From the NCBI GenBank assembly GCA_013398955.1, contig VWPU01002063.1, positions 186,001 to 250,000 of the forward strand: 64,000 nucleotides of DNA, written 5' to 3'. Each line of letters begins with the position of its first letter. Within the stretch, counting starts at the first letter, position 1. Positions 24,001 to 38,047 of the stretch are shown here, piece by piece. This DNA comes from Callaeas wilsoni. Taxonomy: Eukaryota > Chordata > Aves > Passeriformes > Callaeidae. The notes below the pieces were generated by a model that worked only from the letters and a program-made list of their open reading frames with translations, had not been told where the DNA came from and searched no databases. The translations under genes were made by a program, and so were the position numbers.

Positions 24001-27000
24001 GTCACTTCCGAACTTCAGCGCAACTTCAAACATTCACTTTGAAAAAAAAAATATACTCAGTAAATCTGAAGATGTAAATCAGGGTAGCTCAGAGGAAGCC
24101 ACCACACTCAGTCCCTCTCCCACCCATTTGTTTTGTGACCCACACACTTGCTGACAAAATACATGCAAATGAACTTCTTGCTTGGCTTTCTGGCTGCCAT
24201 AATTTGGACCTCACCATGCTCCCTTTGTCTTAACTCTGACCTGTCAGTAAATTTCTGGTCCAGAGCCAAGCCATTTTTCTCTCTGGCTTTTTTCTTCCTG
24301 ATGCCCTTTGCTCCAGTCCCTTTCATTCTTCCTGTTGTGGCTTACTGGCTTTGTACACTTTAGTAGCCTGAGACAGAGAAAATTGTCACCCACATTCATC
24401 TGCACCATGCTGCAAAATAGTCATAATTGGAAATGGATGATAAGTTTGAGAGAAGAATGGATTTTGCCAGGAAGCTTGGTATTCATAATACCAGAGTGGG
24501 CTTGAAACTCCCAATTTGTGTCCTAAATACCCTAGGTAAGACTAACAGCCACTTTTCCTAATATCCCAACTTAATCCTTTGCATCTTTCCTCTGAATCCT
24601 TCTGACAACCTCAATAATCCACCACATTTTTCTCAGCTTCACACCCTCTATCCAGAGGAACTTCTATTGCTGCCATTATCCTTTGGGCAGAGGGCTCAGC
24701 AGGGCTCCAAAGCCTATCAATTTTCTGGCCAGAGGGCTTATTTTTTATGAAGTGAAGTTCTCACAACACCCCATGGGGCTAGGCCACGCTCACTGCATTA
24801 TCCGCTGTCTTGGATAGCCCTTGGAGCCACCAATTCAGGGTAGTTGTACCTTACAAATACATCCTCCAAACAGCGAAAAAGGAAAATATTCCCTGCTGCT
24901 GGGCTAATTACTGCTTTAAATTCCCAGAGGAAGAGCTGCTTCCCTCACTTGTTTCCATACATCTCAGAAAAATGTGTTTTGAGACTTTCCTAATGCTGCA
25001 AATGCAGCTTTCCAAGAAAATGATGTAGCCCAGGAGGGAGATGTCTGTAGCCTTACTCCAGCAGGTACAAACCAATTGTTTAATTAATATCCATGTTGTG
25101 GAAACACGAGAGGAAGTGGTTTAGCTTTAACAAAATTGTCCCTTACTGGAAAGTCTTGTTTAGTCAAAATGCTTCACAAAAAGATCTTTACAGGTTTTGA
25201 AAGAAAGATGTTGACTCATCTACCTCATATTGTCAAGAAAGATGTAAGTGCAGCTGTCAGGCTCATTTGAGTCTGCAGAAGCAGTAAATGTCTGCAGTAA
25301 TGAGGGGATTGCTTTCACAGCTATTTACCTGTTCGACTCTACTAAGTATTTGCTTTTTGGGTGTCCCTGCTTACTTAAATGCATGCAACTGTGTTTTAAG
25401 AACATAAATGTGCTTTTTTGCAGAGAGAGGAATGCGAATCAGTGCTGCCCGTATTTGATTTAGCATGAATTTCAATAGTTCCAGACAAATTCGAAAGCCT
25501 ATACAAATCATAGAGCTTCAAGTCTGGCTGTGTGCTAGACTGGAATTTTTTGTTAGGTCAGACCTTTATCTCAGCTTCTTTTTGTGGCTCCTTATGGGGA
25601 GATTGAAGAGGAACTGAAACTGGTGACCTGTCTTGACCTTTAGTACTGAATTAAAATTCCAACTTGCTGCCATGGCAACGGGCCTTGAAAATTAGATCCT
25701 GACAGAAGCAGGGAGAAACTTAAAACTGCAACTGCTGCACTGAACTGAAGAAAGGTTGCTTACAAATGTCAGTGACAGGCTCTTAATTGAAATAATCTGC
25801 TTTTCCCTGTACCAAGAAAAAATAAGGGGGAGAGAAATTAAAGGCAAAAAACAAACAATTAAAACCCAAAAAAATTGTGACTTGATTTTTTTTTTTGGCA
25901 AAAATCTCTTGCAGTTCAGAGCTCATGCTGCTGAATCCAGCAGACCCTGACATTTGAGGTGGCAGCAAGAGAACCTCCATGGTGAGAAGGGAGCCAGACA
26001 TGCACTTGCAAAGGTCTGAACTCCCCAGACCAGACTGGCAGCGGGAGCCAGACAGTGGCCAGTGTTAAATCACAGGTTAACTTTCTATTTTCTTCTCCTT
26101 TAACCTGACACCAGGGATCAAAAGAGACATCACAGTGTCTTGTCTGACTCCAAGGATCCATGCAATTATCTGTTCTGTAGATGGAAAGGGATAAACATAA
26201 GCTAGATAGTGCTATTTCAGATCAAGTGTGATAAAAGTTACTCATTTTCCAATCTAATCAATGCAACAGGCAGAGGGAGATAATAGTGCAAGTCCTCCAC
26301 TGCTAAAGGAGGTTAAATTGTTTTGTTCCCCATGGAGAGCAGAATGCAGTTGTAGCCTGAAGGGAGAAGGTGCTGAGGGTCACCTAAAGGATTTCCTGCT
26401 CCTTTTCCCTTTATCAAGGAATCACTCTCGTCCCAAAATCAAATAATCTTGAAGATCAGTTTGCAACACAATCTCATGCAAACCTGTGGCTTTCCTCACA
26501 CTCCCCAGGGTCCTGAGGATGCTCTGAGGGTCCTGCTCACCTTGCCAAGGTCACAAAGGACCAGAACAAGCCCCCATCACACAGGCGAATGCTGCCTCCT
26601 AGCAGCAACTAGGCCTGTCTATCTAGAGTCCTGGTAGGGATTGTTGGCTTCTTGACAAAACAAACACACCAAAAAGCATCAAAAAGGTAGATTTAACATA
26701 CCAGAAAAAGGATGTTTCTTAATGGACAAATGGTGTTGAATTGGATTAGATGTTCTGTAGAGTTAGATAACTGCTGCAGAATCAGACTAGATTGCGGGTA
26801 CCAGATGGAGCTAGGTGAAAATTTAACAGCTATGGGTAAAATTTTGGAAGAGATAGTTTTGCCAAAGTTTAGTGTCCAACTGCCAAGACCATGTTTGGAG
26901 TCTGAGTTCAAGTAGAAGGCATGCATAGAAAAATGCTACCTTTAGTTTTCTTGAGACTGTAGTGCCCAAGAACTGGATTTGTTATGTATTGGTGTAGTGT

Positions 27001-30000
27001 AGAATTACAGGATCAGAGGAAATGTTGCGGATGTTTACAAACACAACATTTTACGTAATGTGGTTTGTATTGTTCATTGGTTTAGAGAAATGTTTATCAC
27101 TAATAGTGTCCATTATCAAGGCAGATAAGCATTAAGCAAGTGCAGATTGCATTGAAATAATGCATTGTATTATCTTCACAAATAATGCAATATTGTCTTA
27201 ACAAAACCCCCATTTCTGGAGTAGACACTTAATACATGGTAGAAAGCAAGTGAGTAGATGAGCAGTTTTCTAACAAAGGAAAATAAAAGCCACTTAACAT
27301 TTCTCAGGCTCTGAGTTATGTGCTTCAGACAGTTAAAAATAGAGGCCATTATTTGAAATTTCAAGTGTCGAATTAATTCCTAGAGTAAGTTAGTTATTTC
27401 AGAGGAGTTGCTGTCAGAGATGAATTTGGCCCATCCAGCTCTACACTTGCCACTGTTACCATTTCCTGCAAAACACCACTAATTCTGCCTTAATTACTGT
27501 CAGACTGGACTATGTTGCCCTGGAGTATCTGGCAATAAACTTGTGTTTTGCTGGGAGTGAAGGTAAAGAACCATTAAAATAGGTTTTTGAAATAAGCATG
27601 AAACCTCTGAAGATGTACTGTTGTAGTGCAGACTGTATATCAAAATATATAAGCATCTAGTTGCAACAATGGCTTTGTAAACACATTACTGAGCAAACTA
27701 TGAAAAGTAATCCACCAAGGGGCTGTTTCCTTAACTCATAAGCATGAAGTTAAGAGACCAGTGCCATAAAGTAGATGTGTGCTGTTAAAAAATACTTCCT
27801 TTTATGTGAGATTATTTTGTGTTAAGCCCAATAGATGATTCTTTTTTTATTTTTAGATGCATATCTTTTAATACTTGAAAATACTTGTGTTTAAGGGAAA
27901 AGTCAGCTGTCCTCAGAAAATCTATGAATAATTCATTATTATGTGAGCATGGGGCAAACCATGCTTGAGGGTAGAATGAAAGTGCCCCCATGCCCCTCAC
28001 GTGGGCAGAGAGCAGCAGTCCTGCCACAGCTATCCACCGGCTTTTTGTGGAATTACAGTACTATGGGGGATAATGAGAAAAGCCTTCAGCACTGTCATTC
28101 CTTTCAGCTGCCTGCAGGCATGGCCTGAGGGTGGTCAGAGCTCCCCTCCTGGGTCAGGCAGAGCCTCCTTGCTCCCAGCCTGCTGGTGCCTTGGTGAGCC
28201 CCCAGCTGCTCCAGGGCAGCAGGGCTTCGGCTGCTTCCCCAGGAGGAGCACAGTGTCTTACAGATGTTCTGGAGGCCACAGTTTCTAACTAATCTTGGCA
28301 CGTCTGTCAGTCATGTGCGTATCACTTGCCTCCATGTCAGAACCCTGAACCAGCTCAGAGCAGCTTGCTGTAAATAGAAAAGGCATGAGGGAAGCTGTGC
28401 TGCAGGAATAGTTCTGAGCCCTTGTTGGCACCCTGCCTGGTGCCTGGCTGGGGAGCCTTCCCACCATTCAGCAGTCAGGGATGATGTCAAGACGGAACGG
28501 GAGATCAAAACCAGGGGATGGGCTGAATTTTGGCTTGATGAGCTTGTCTGCATTTACCCATCATGTCTTTCAAAGCAAATAGCAGTGCTCCTGGTGACAA
28601 GGGGCATTTGCTCAGAGAGAGTGCAGGTCCCTTTCAGAGGGATTTTGTTTGGGAAATTGCAAAACTTAAGTAAGAAAGAGCGTTAAGTGAACTATATACA
28701 ATCTGGATATGGAATTAACCTGCTGTAGCCAAAACCCAGTAAGAGCTCATGTATTGCCAATTGCTGAAATTTCTTGCAGTTTTGTAACTTGTGCAGCTAT
28801 GCAAACACTGACCTAAAAATCCATTATCACCTTCCTTCTCCAAAGGACAGACCTTTCCATGCTCTTTTGCTTTAGCCAAAGTGTTACCCACTATTCTTCT
28901 TATTATTAATTGACTCTTGTGAGTTAAAAAAAACCACGCAAGGACTGATGTTGTTTGGATCCCTGTTAATATATGGTACACAACTCAGTCTGATTAATAC
29001 CAACGAGAGAGCTTTCATTGATTTTTTTTGCTTAATCTAAGTCACTAGAAAAAGTACCTGTTTAGGAGATTAGAGAAAATTTATATAGTCGAAATCTCAG
29101 GTGTGATTGGTTGAGGTGCTGTCCTTAGAAGTAATGAGAGACTGAGACTTTTCAGAAGAAAGGCCAATATACCAGGTTATGAAGATTTTGCAGGACTCAT
29201 TTATTAGTATAACGATACGGTATTCCAGCGCTGTTGTGTTTCTGGAGACTGGAGGCCTTAATAATCAGCTGCTGTTCTTTATTAAGTTTTTTAAAAGTCC
29301 ATTCTGATAGGTAAAATTACTTCATGTGTAGCCTGCAGAACATGTGCCATGCATTGTATTAAAAAAAGAATAAAGCAAACACAATGAATCTGTTAAATCA
29401 TAATGTCTCCCAAACGTGAAAAATTTGCAGATTAAAGCTCATTGAATACACATTTAAATGATAAATGATAATGGCTTGGAAAGAGTCATTATGATCTATT
29501 TCATCAATAATCCACATTTTTTGCCTTGTAACTACACCAAGGATGAATAAAATGAATACTGCCTGATGAAAAAAATATTTTGTTTATGAAAGAGAATCAG
29601 AGAAAAGAAGTTCTCAGATTAACAAATTTAAGTTGCTGTTACTGTTTGCTTACATTGTTTATACATAACAGATTTTTCCCATTATTAATATTAATAATTT
29701 ACACCTTCAGAGCTCGTACTCAGGAAAAAAACCTCATGTTTAGACTTAGTATCTGGATACTCAAACTGCAGTTGATTTCACTGGGTTTTGAACAGCATAA
29801 GTAAGCAGAATGAAGCAGGGGTGCAGAATTAAGCATTCAAGGTTTTCAACTGCAGATTATTCAGTGCTCGTAGCACCAAGTCCTACAAAGTTTCTGAGAA
29901 GAGTGCAGTAGGTTTGTCACAGATTTGTCATGTTTTCCGTGCAGTAACACGTGCACGTTTTCTGTATTTACTGTGTGCTGGGATTTGCTGTGCCTGCCCA

Positions 30001-31064
30001 GGACAGCCCTCAGGGTACTGCAGCAGTTCCCAAGTGCATTCACTTCAGTCCAGATGGTGCCAATGTGTTTTGGCACTCACAGGCATGCACCTGTAGGAGA
30101 CCTGGTGGGGTTTTGTCAAAAAAAATCTTCAAATTGTGCTAAAACAAAATTTCCTGCTGAGGAAAAAGGAGGAGTGATGGTAGACACAAGTGTGCTGTGT
30201 TGCCAGCTCCTGGTTGTAAGCTCATGTGCATGTGATCTCATGCTGACCAGGTTAGGACTTCAGTGGCAAGAGTCTTTAGAATTGATTTCCTGAAGGCTGT
30301 TCATAAAGCAACAGCAAAATTCTGTTTGGTATGAGGGATGACAGATTGCTTCTTTGTGGTATATTCTGACTGAAATCAGTGGTTAAAGCTGAAATTTTTG
30401 AAATCGAGTTGGTATTTTCCTATGTGACACCCAAAAGCTGAATCTGCTACAAGTGTAAACTGTGGTGGCCTTACTGTGTTGCTGGATAAACTGGATGAAT
30501 TAACAGTGGAGCAGGATCCCAGTGCACTTAGTCATGAAAGTCATCTCAGTGAACTTACCAGTCATTCATCGGAAGGACATGAAGGTCCTTTTCAAGAACC
30601 GTGTTTATCAAGGGTTTCTGGGCATTTTCTGTTTTCTGGTAGCATACCATTGCACATTAGCACCATGGAGCTATTTAGCAACAAAAGACTGTTGGAACGT
30701 CATCTGCAAAAAAAGAGCAGGATCAAGTTCTAGGGCCTAGATAGCCCTCTTAAAAATATCCATGATTTAGGTAGTTCTCTTTAAAAAACATTGCCTATTT
30801 TGCTCTTTGATGTTACGTAGCACACAATTCCCACTCTTTCTCTTCGATATTTTTGCCATTCAAGTGTCTACAACCTCAGGCAGTGGGTATCTGTATAAAT
30901 GCAGCATTAATAGTGTCCTGTACTACCACAATGTTTTGAATTATAGAGGTGGAGGGCTTTTTAACTTTGACCACATGCTTTATGTAAGTACTCAAGTAAA
31001 ACATAAGCTTGCAATGAATTTTTGTATCCCTTCTCCTCCTGAAAGCCGTGTGCCAAGTTATCCC

Positions 31065-31485
31065 TGAGGCCCGTGGCTGAGCCTCTGTGGCTGGGGTTGA
31101 TGCCTTGTAGAGGCTGACCTGGAGCAGAGACTGGACAGAGTGAAAGGATAAAGGCCAGGGATTTATTGAAAGGCCTTCACAGGGCGCACCTTGGGCAGTG
31201 CAGGAGTCTCGCAGAGACTGCACCCAGGATGGACACAGCCACACGTTTTTGGGACAGATATAAGTTTTGTCCATTTGCATATCGGAGGTTAATTGTCCAA
31301 TTCCAGCTTCAGGCAGTGCAGTCCCATTCTCCCAGCTTGCTCCCTCCAACTCACTTGTGTTTACATTTCTCAGGGCCTGAGACAGTGAGGTGTCCTTGAT
31401 TCTCAGGCCTAGAGAGGAATTGTTGTGTCTGACCAAAATGGGAAAAGCGGTAGCTAACATTCTGTATGGAGCTCAGAGTTACACA
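31065..31485 (-). mobile_element. Probable solo LTR of an avian endogenous retrovirus
   Basis: On the minus strand the segment has LTR-like order. It has a U3-like stretch with CAGGCCTGAGAATCAAGGAC (about 31392-31411), and ATATGCAAATGGAC, an octamer-like ATGCAAAT (about 31270-31283). A CTTATATCTGTCCC TATA-like box lies at about 31251-31264, and GGCCTTTCAATAAATC, a polyadenylation signal, at about 31161-31176. About 90 bp of U5-like sequence follows. I recognise this arrangement as a common avian LTR. No internal retroviral sequence is adjacent. I found no target-site duplication, so both ends are estimates. It is antisense to AFF2. Confidence 0.6.
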
Positions 31486-31543
31486 CTAAAGAATTGCAGG
31501 ATTACAAATATATGAAAATAGAATAGCTAAAATCCTAAGGCAT

Positions 31544-31890
31544 CGGGGCGATGTCCCAACGTGCACGTGAGGATGAGCCGTGGGAAGAGCTGTGGGGTCC
31601 CTGTGCATTAGAGCTTCCCGTGGTGTGTCCCCACAGCCCACGATGGCTCCGGGAGCGGGACTGGGTGCTGGGCTGCCTGCGCTCCGGCACTTTGTGCTCA
31701 GCACCAGCTGAAAACACCCTTTTGGCACCCCAGGACGTGCTGGGCACGCGGCCTTACAGCCTCGGAGGTGTGAAGGTGAGCTGCTGTGGGAGAGAGCGAT
31801 TCCTGCAGCTTCCCTGGCGCCCGTGGGTGCTGCTGCCACGGCCCCGGCGGCGCGGAGCTGGCCCCGCTGCTTGGATAACCTGGTCACGCC
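31544..31890. promoter_or_regulatory. Intronic CpG-dense block (island-like)
   Basis: By hand count this roughly 345-bp stretch holds about 26 CpG dinucleotides at high GC. The surrounding intron has almost none. It includes CGGCGGCGCGG at about 31845-31855. It lies immediately beyond the U3 side of the LTR-like segment at 31065-31485. Open frames of 163 codons (+) and 143 codons (-) run across it, which is expected in GC-rich sequence. It could be an intronic promoter or enhancer island, part of a GC-rich repeat I do not know, or a methylation-protected element. I cannot tell which. Confidence 0.55.
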
Positions 31891-34481
31891 GTGTGTGGCC
31901 AGCTCCAGCCTCCCCACTCCCTGCAGCCAAGCCAGGCCCTGCTATGGCTGGGCTAATGACTCGAAAACTTCTCATTAAATACTCCTCTTGGCGAAGTTTG
32001 GTTCGTGGAGGAAAGAGGGGGGACTTCAGTCCCAAGTATTAAAAAAGCAGCTTTAGTTTTAGGCCTTTTTCCGTGATAAGATATTCTCAAATGACTGCCT
32101 ACAATAAATGATTCTTTTTAAATTTGAAAAGTTCAGTTGTAAGTTCAGGGGTAGCCGTTGGGCACTAAGGTGGAAGATCCTTGTACATATTACACAGTGA
32201 TTATTGACAGAGTTTAACTGTATTGACTCTCTTCTCCTAATTCCTAAGAAATTTTCTAAATGTGCCCTTTAAAATCCCTACAAAACACTGCAGATTTTGG
32301 GTAATTCCAGAGCAGGACCTGAGATTATTGCTTTATTACCTTCTTTCTTTCTATCCCATTTCCCCGACTGACCAGTCCTCTGACATTTCTTTTCCAATAT
32401 ATTCTAAGCAGAATGTGTGTGTTTGTCCTTCCTACAGCTTTCACTTAGCGTTGATCCAGCACATCAGATCTGTTCTGTTGATTCAGGCACTTTCCACTCC
32501 TGCTCTAATCCGTTTTCAACAATGGGCTTGCCTAGGCTAAAAATAGTAAAATAATTTTTTTTTTTTTTTAAGCAGTTTGATAGCTTTGCCAGTGGGTTCC
32601 GTGAAAACAGATGACATGTTTATTCTTGTATTGACAACTGAGAATGCTCTAAAAGTCTGTAAACTTTCTACCTCTCTGACTTGTCTGCATCTCTCCTCCT
32701 CCCAGCACCCTCCATGATACAGTTTCTTGCTGGAAGATTGACTTGACTCATTTTCCCTCACTGTCAAGCTTGCACAATTGAGAGATAAAAATCCTGCTTG
32801 AATCAGTAAAGAAAAACTGAGTATTTAATTTCTGCACAGGATTCTGGGGTTGATAACTTATAGCTACTCATCATATAAACGAAGTACAGTTTGTGCTTAA
32901 GTGGTTTTTTATTAGGCACTGCTGAGATTGTTAATAGCAGGTAGGTTCTTTAGGTTTTAGAGAAAGTCACTTGCTCTGAAGTGATTGAAAATCAAGTGAT
33001 ATGTGTATCTTTAGGTAGGAAATCATTCTAAAAATTAGGAGAGATATTTTTCCTTATTTACTGTTTCCACCTTCCTTGCAAATAACTATATCACATTACT
33101 ACTCAATATGCCTAGCAAATTACCAAGGTGTTTTCTTTAATTTCAATTGTTTGCTATAATGGCACATTAGATGCTTCTTTTAAGGGTTAACCTTAATTCT
33201 TACCAAGTTTTAGAGGTCTCTCATATGTGAGTTAATAGAAAAATATTATCCATAAAACATTGCCTAAAATTTCATTTTTGATCATAAATTGTCGCAGAAC
33301 ATTCACCTGAATATTGAGAGGAAATATTTACTTAGAGAAGACATTTAGGTACTTCGAGTGTCTTCATGCCCTCTTTTCAATTTGTTTCAGGGGGAAAAAA
33401 AAAAAGAAATCTTAGGTTAACTACAGAAATTCTCCCTAGTTTTATCCAAGAAGGATGTGTGGTTGGAGGCACAGAAGTGTGCAGAGGAGCTTCTCTGGGT
33501 GGTGGTGGTATTTCAGGTTGAACTTGGCAGCACAAGAGGTTTGAATATTGCCTGTATAGTCCTCACAAGCGTCGTCATGAGTCAGAAGATGTTCAAAGAA
33601 GAAAACAGGGGAAAGCAGGAAAGAAAACAGGAAAATCAGCTTAACTGTGCCCAGCCAGCATCAGCTCTGTTCCTGTTTCTCTTGCAGCTTGCTTCGTGAA
33701 ATTGCCCTAGGCTAAGGTTTCCAAGTTTAGGTGCCTGGTAATGGTTATTGTGCAAAACTGAACTGTTGTTTCCTGGTGCACAGACTGCCTGACAACCTTA
33801 TCCATGCTCCTCACGAGTTGGCTTGTCCAGGTGTGCGAGGCGGGGGGTGTGATGCTTTAAGTCAAAACAGATACTAATGATGTCACAGTGCTAGAGAGAG
33901 ATGTTTAAGTGGTACAGGAATGAGCACGGAATACAGTTAGTGAAAAAAACACAAATGTTGGGGGAAGATGAATTTGTTGTTAAGGCATTAGATTGGTGCT
34001 TAGGAGAATTTGATTTTCATTCCAGCCTTAACAGGGACTTCCTGTATGACCTTTAGGAAATTATGTCTCTGTTCTCAGTCTGTAAATAGGAATGTTTTTT
34101 CCCCATTCATTCCCTGCCTTTTCAGTTTAGAGAGCAGAGTTGCTAAAGCAAGGACTCCTGGGCTGTGTTTGTCCTGACCTCGCACCAGGGCCTGTGTTCT
34201 CTCTCGACGCAGTCACGTGTCTGCGATGCTGCACAAAGTTGTGCAGAGGGAGAGGAAAAATGTAAAATTGCAGAGAGGATATGCATGTCACTGGTTAAGA
34301 ATTTACGGAATTTAATACAGGATGATTAGAATAAACCTAATGAAAACATTGCCTGTTACAGACTAAGATTTTTGTCATTTCTGTGGACCTCTGTACTATA
34401 AGAGGCTTCTGTAAAAAAACTGTTAGTTTAATCTCTGTTAAACTCTAATAGGACTTTTTACATAAGCTGGTGTTTAGCATG

Positions 34482-34549
34482 CATTTGGGATGAGTGCATT
34501 ACCCACGAGTAGTGAACTCACAAGTGAGTTATGCGGGTAATCCCAAATG
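34482..34549. repeat. Nested imperfect palindrome
   Basis: CATTTGGGAT at 34482-34491 is the exact reverse complement of ATCCCAAATG at 34540-34549. Inside it, ATTACCC (34498-34504) pairs with GGGTAAT (34535-34541), and AACTCAC (34515-34521) pairs with GTGAGTT (34524-34530) across a 2-nt loop. This gives a hairpin of roughly 68 nt with bulges. It may be a DNA-transposon relic or a structured conserved element. I cannot assign a family. Confidence 0.7.
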
Positions 34550-37500
34550 AGTGCCAATAAAACTTTTATAACACATAGCATCATTATGGAATTCGTTTAT
34601 GCCACATATTTTACAGGGGAAAAAGCTATTTTGGTCATATATTAAAGAGTTTATAATTTTTTTTACTGGTGCTGTTTTTCACATCCCTCTGCCTCTAAAG
34701 CTGAGCCAAGTGAATACCAGCAATCCTAGAAGGAAGGGAATATTAGAACAAACACATGTTTGAAATCTCTCTGAAAATGAAGCAAGGGCCAGATTCTAAT
34801 CTCCTTACTCATACCAAACATCACCATACCCCCTGAATAGCTCCAGAGATTTCTTTGGGACCATTTGTCAAGTGAAGTGCTATTTGACATGTGTGGCAAT
34901 ACCCAGAATTGGCTCAATCTAAACTAGCTTTTTCCATTTAAGCCCTCCAAAGCTTGCTGTCTTCAGTGGTTAGAAACACATATTTACGGTTTTTATCGCA
35001 TCAAAAAGAATTCTCACACTGCTTAGAGGGGTTTTTTCAGCCCCTTTTTAGAAGAGTTGGGCTATACGAAGCAGAATCCCAGCACTTTTCTAAAGCTGAG
35101 ACAGAGAAAAGCCCTCCTAAAGGGGTGGCTGGCAGGCTAAGCACACTGCTTCCCACCCTGTTTGACAGGTCATGTTTGGGCAGCAAAGACTGAGGAATTT
35201 GGGCCTTCCGCTCCCACCTGCTGGGATCAGCAGCTTTGCAAATGCCACCTCATACAACTGATACAACACATGTAAACCTGCTGCACTGGTGGAACAGCCC
35301 TGTCCCCATCACCTCAGCATATTGGCTACTGTGTCCCATATCCAGTTCCCCTCCTCTTGGGAGTACTTGTTTTCACCTCAGACTTGAATTCTCTATCTTC
35401 CTTAGTGTAAACACAGAGCATTCTAAGAGGGAGCTTTTCTGTCTCTCTTTGTTGTTTTCTGTTGCTGTGTTAATTTTATTGCCAAGATCAAAGATCCTGA
35501 ACTAGTAGGCATAAGTCAACAGAAGAGCTTGACTTGACTTTATTGAGAGCAGGATCAGGCCATAAACATCCTGGGTTTGTTCTTTTGTCTCACATAAAAT
35601 AAATAAAACTGCTCCGATAAAATGCACTGTCTGATGATGGCTAATCAAGCATTGCTGCTTGAAGCTCCACATGTAACCTAGCTATCTTCACATTAACCTC
35701 CTGCTTTCATTTCCTTGGTCGTGTTGAGTAGGAAACAGTTACTGAACTGCAGCACTATGTTCATAGAAGCCATTTGATTAATTGACTATGTTTTGAACTC
35801 TTGTGGCCCGAGGCTGAAATGTAGCTCAGACAAAAGTGACAGAAGCCCAGCGATGGGTTGGGAGTATAAAAGAGCACCAGTACACTGTCCATGGGCAGCC
35901 CACATTCATGTTCATGTTTATCCTTGTAGAACTTGCTAAAAGTAAAGACAGATGTCCAGCTTATCTCATGTAGTCAGTATCAATAATAAGCACGGATGCT
36001 GCTTGCTGCGAGTTGAGCCTACTCCTGCTGTCACTCTGTCTGTATGTATCCACAGGGAGAAAACCTGGAAGGCAGGCAAAAAAAAAAAAAGTATTGCCAG
36101 AAATCCCTGTAGGCTATCTGAGAAGGAGCGGATGTGTAAAGCATTTCTTTCTGCATAAACATTTAGAAATCAAGCTCACATAAGTCAGGGATCCACCAAA
36201 TGTGGTGTGAAGAGGCAGATGAAGCCTGCCTTCTGGCATGGCAGCGTTTGCTGATTGATTTGGAATGCAGAAGGACCCTTTTTATTTTTATTTTAAAATT
36301 TGAACCACATCTTAATACAAATCAGGTGAAAAATAAATTGAAAAATAGCAAGCCTGAGATTACAGATGTGCCAGCTTCATATTGTTCAGTTTAGCTGAGG
36401 TCATAGTCAAGCCCATCAAGTTCACGTCGTTTAGTGTGCGGCCACTGAGGTAATATTCAAACAAAAGAAAAGCAGTCAGAATGCTGATACGCTCCTACTT
36501 TGCCAGCTGGCCTCATTCAGCTGTGCAGAGCACACGGGCTTCAGCTATGCAAGGAACTTCAATCAGTGAGGAATACTGGATTTTAAAAGGATATGCTGTT
36601 CCAAACAGCCCATCCATGTTCCAGCTCTCTGACTTTAGATCAGTCATAAAGAGGAAATACCTCTCCTAATATGCAGTTTCATATTCTGAAATTTAGAATG
36701 TAAGAGCTATGCTAATGATGGTACAGTTAATTTAGATGGAGGAATTTGATCAGCAGGGGACATTTGTATTCTGCCCAGTGGTTAGAGAAAGCTTGAACTT
36801 CCTAGAATACCTACAAGCAGAATTACTGGCATCCATTCCTCCTCCATACTGGTGATGTTACCATGCTGGTTCCCTACACACAGGTATAGATTTATGTAGA
36901 TTAATTTGGTATAGTACAGTGAATTGCCACTATGATATATATTTTAGAATTACTTCCTAGCACAGCCTAATGGCTGGAATCAAATAAAACATAAAAGTAG
37001 ATTTATATAGATTGCTGTGTAAATCAGATAAAGCTTTATGTTACCTAGCATTGGTAATGGAAGCTTTTCCTGCAAATAATATAGAAGTTTTTCATGTAAT
37101 ATTTTCATTATTTCAGTGAGAGTAAAGCAACAAAAAAGAAGAAAAGAAATAAACAAGTCTATCGGGTTTAGCCACCATTAAACATCATTAACTACAATTT
37201 TGCCTGACAAGTTCTCTCATCTGGTGATGGGTGAAATGGTAGAAAAGTAGACTGAACAATTGCATAAACCCAAATGAAATATGCCCTTGTATTCTAAGTG
37301 TGCACAGTTCAGTCAGTTAAAATAGAGCAATTTATTATGCTTTAGCAGCTTGAGCTTAATCTAGTTTTAAATAGATCTCTTTTTTTTTTTTTTTACTTCT
37401 TGCTGAGATTTAACTGGTTTGAGAAGACACATGATATAGTGCTACACAGTCTCTGCTCTCTCTCTCCCTAGTTTACTTTGAAATAACTTTAATAGAGTGC

Positions 37501-38047
37501 TGCTGATGAAAATAGTTCACGGGAAATGTAGATGAGCCTTTAAACAACAGTGAATATATTTGTTTTGTTTGAAATGAGTGGATAAAGGCTTACTGGAAGA
37601 GACAAGTACAGAGAGTGGGGAGAAAGGAGCTGGGTATAGTAGGCAGAGTGGAGTGGTCCGCAGCCCCCTTCTGGGGATTTGGGGACTCTCCCTGGCGGTG
37701 GTGCCTGCCCAGGGCATCCCATTTCCAGAAGCTTCTCAAGGTTAGTAACTCTCAGCATTTTGGGCCAGCCTATCAAATTTCTTACTGGTCATTTTTTAAT
37801 ATCAAACTGCTACTGTGAACCACAGTGAAGCACTTTGCCATATTGGCCACCCGTTGTCAAAATAGGTTGGAATGTTTATCAAAATCTCCTCACATAATGT
37901 AGGCAAAGCTCTCACCTGCCTGCATTCAAAGTGTGCTCTGCTGTTTCTCCAGGCAGGGAGTGTGTGACCTTTGCCGAGTGGAATATTTTCACCACAGACA
38001 TTTTGTTTGATATTATGCTGTAGTTTTCCACTTATTCATTAGATCCC

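Noticed and set aside
30476..30740. Two overlapping 85- and 72-codon frames, one with a fairly protein-like N-terminus
   Set aside because: The length is well within chance for six frames of 64 kb, no splice signals bracket it, and it matches no AFF region.
30876..31460. 194-codon minus-strand frame
   Set aside because: Most of it overlaps the LTR-like segment at 31065-31485, with no recognisable protein features.
31486..32042. Overlapping open frames of 163 codons (+) and 143 codons (-)
   Set aside because: Both strands are open because the block is GC- and CpG-rich. There is no domain, and splice sites do not define an exon.
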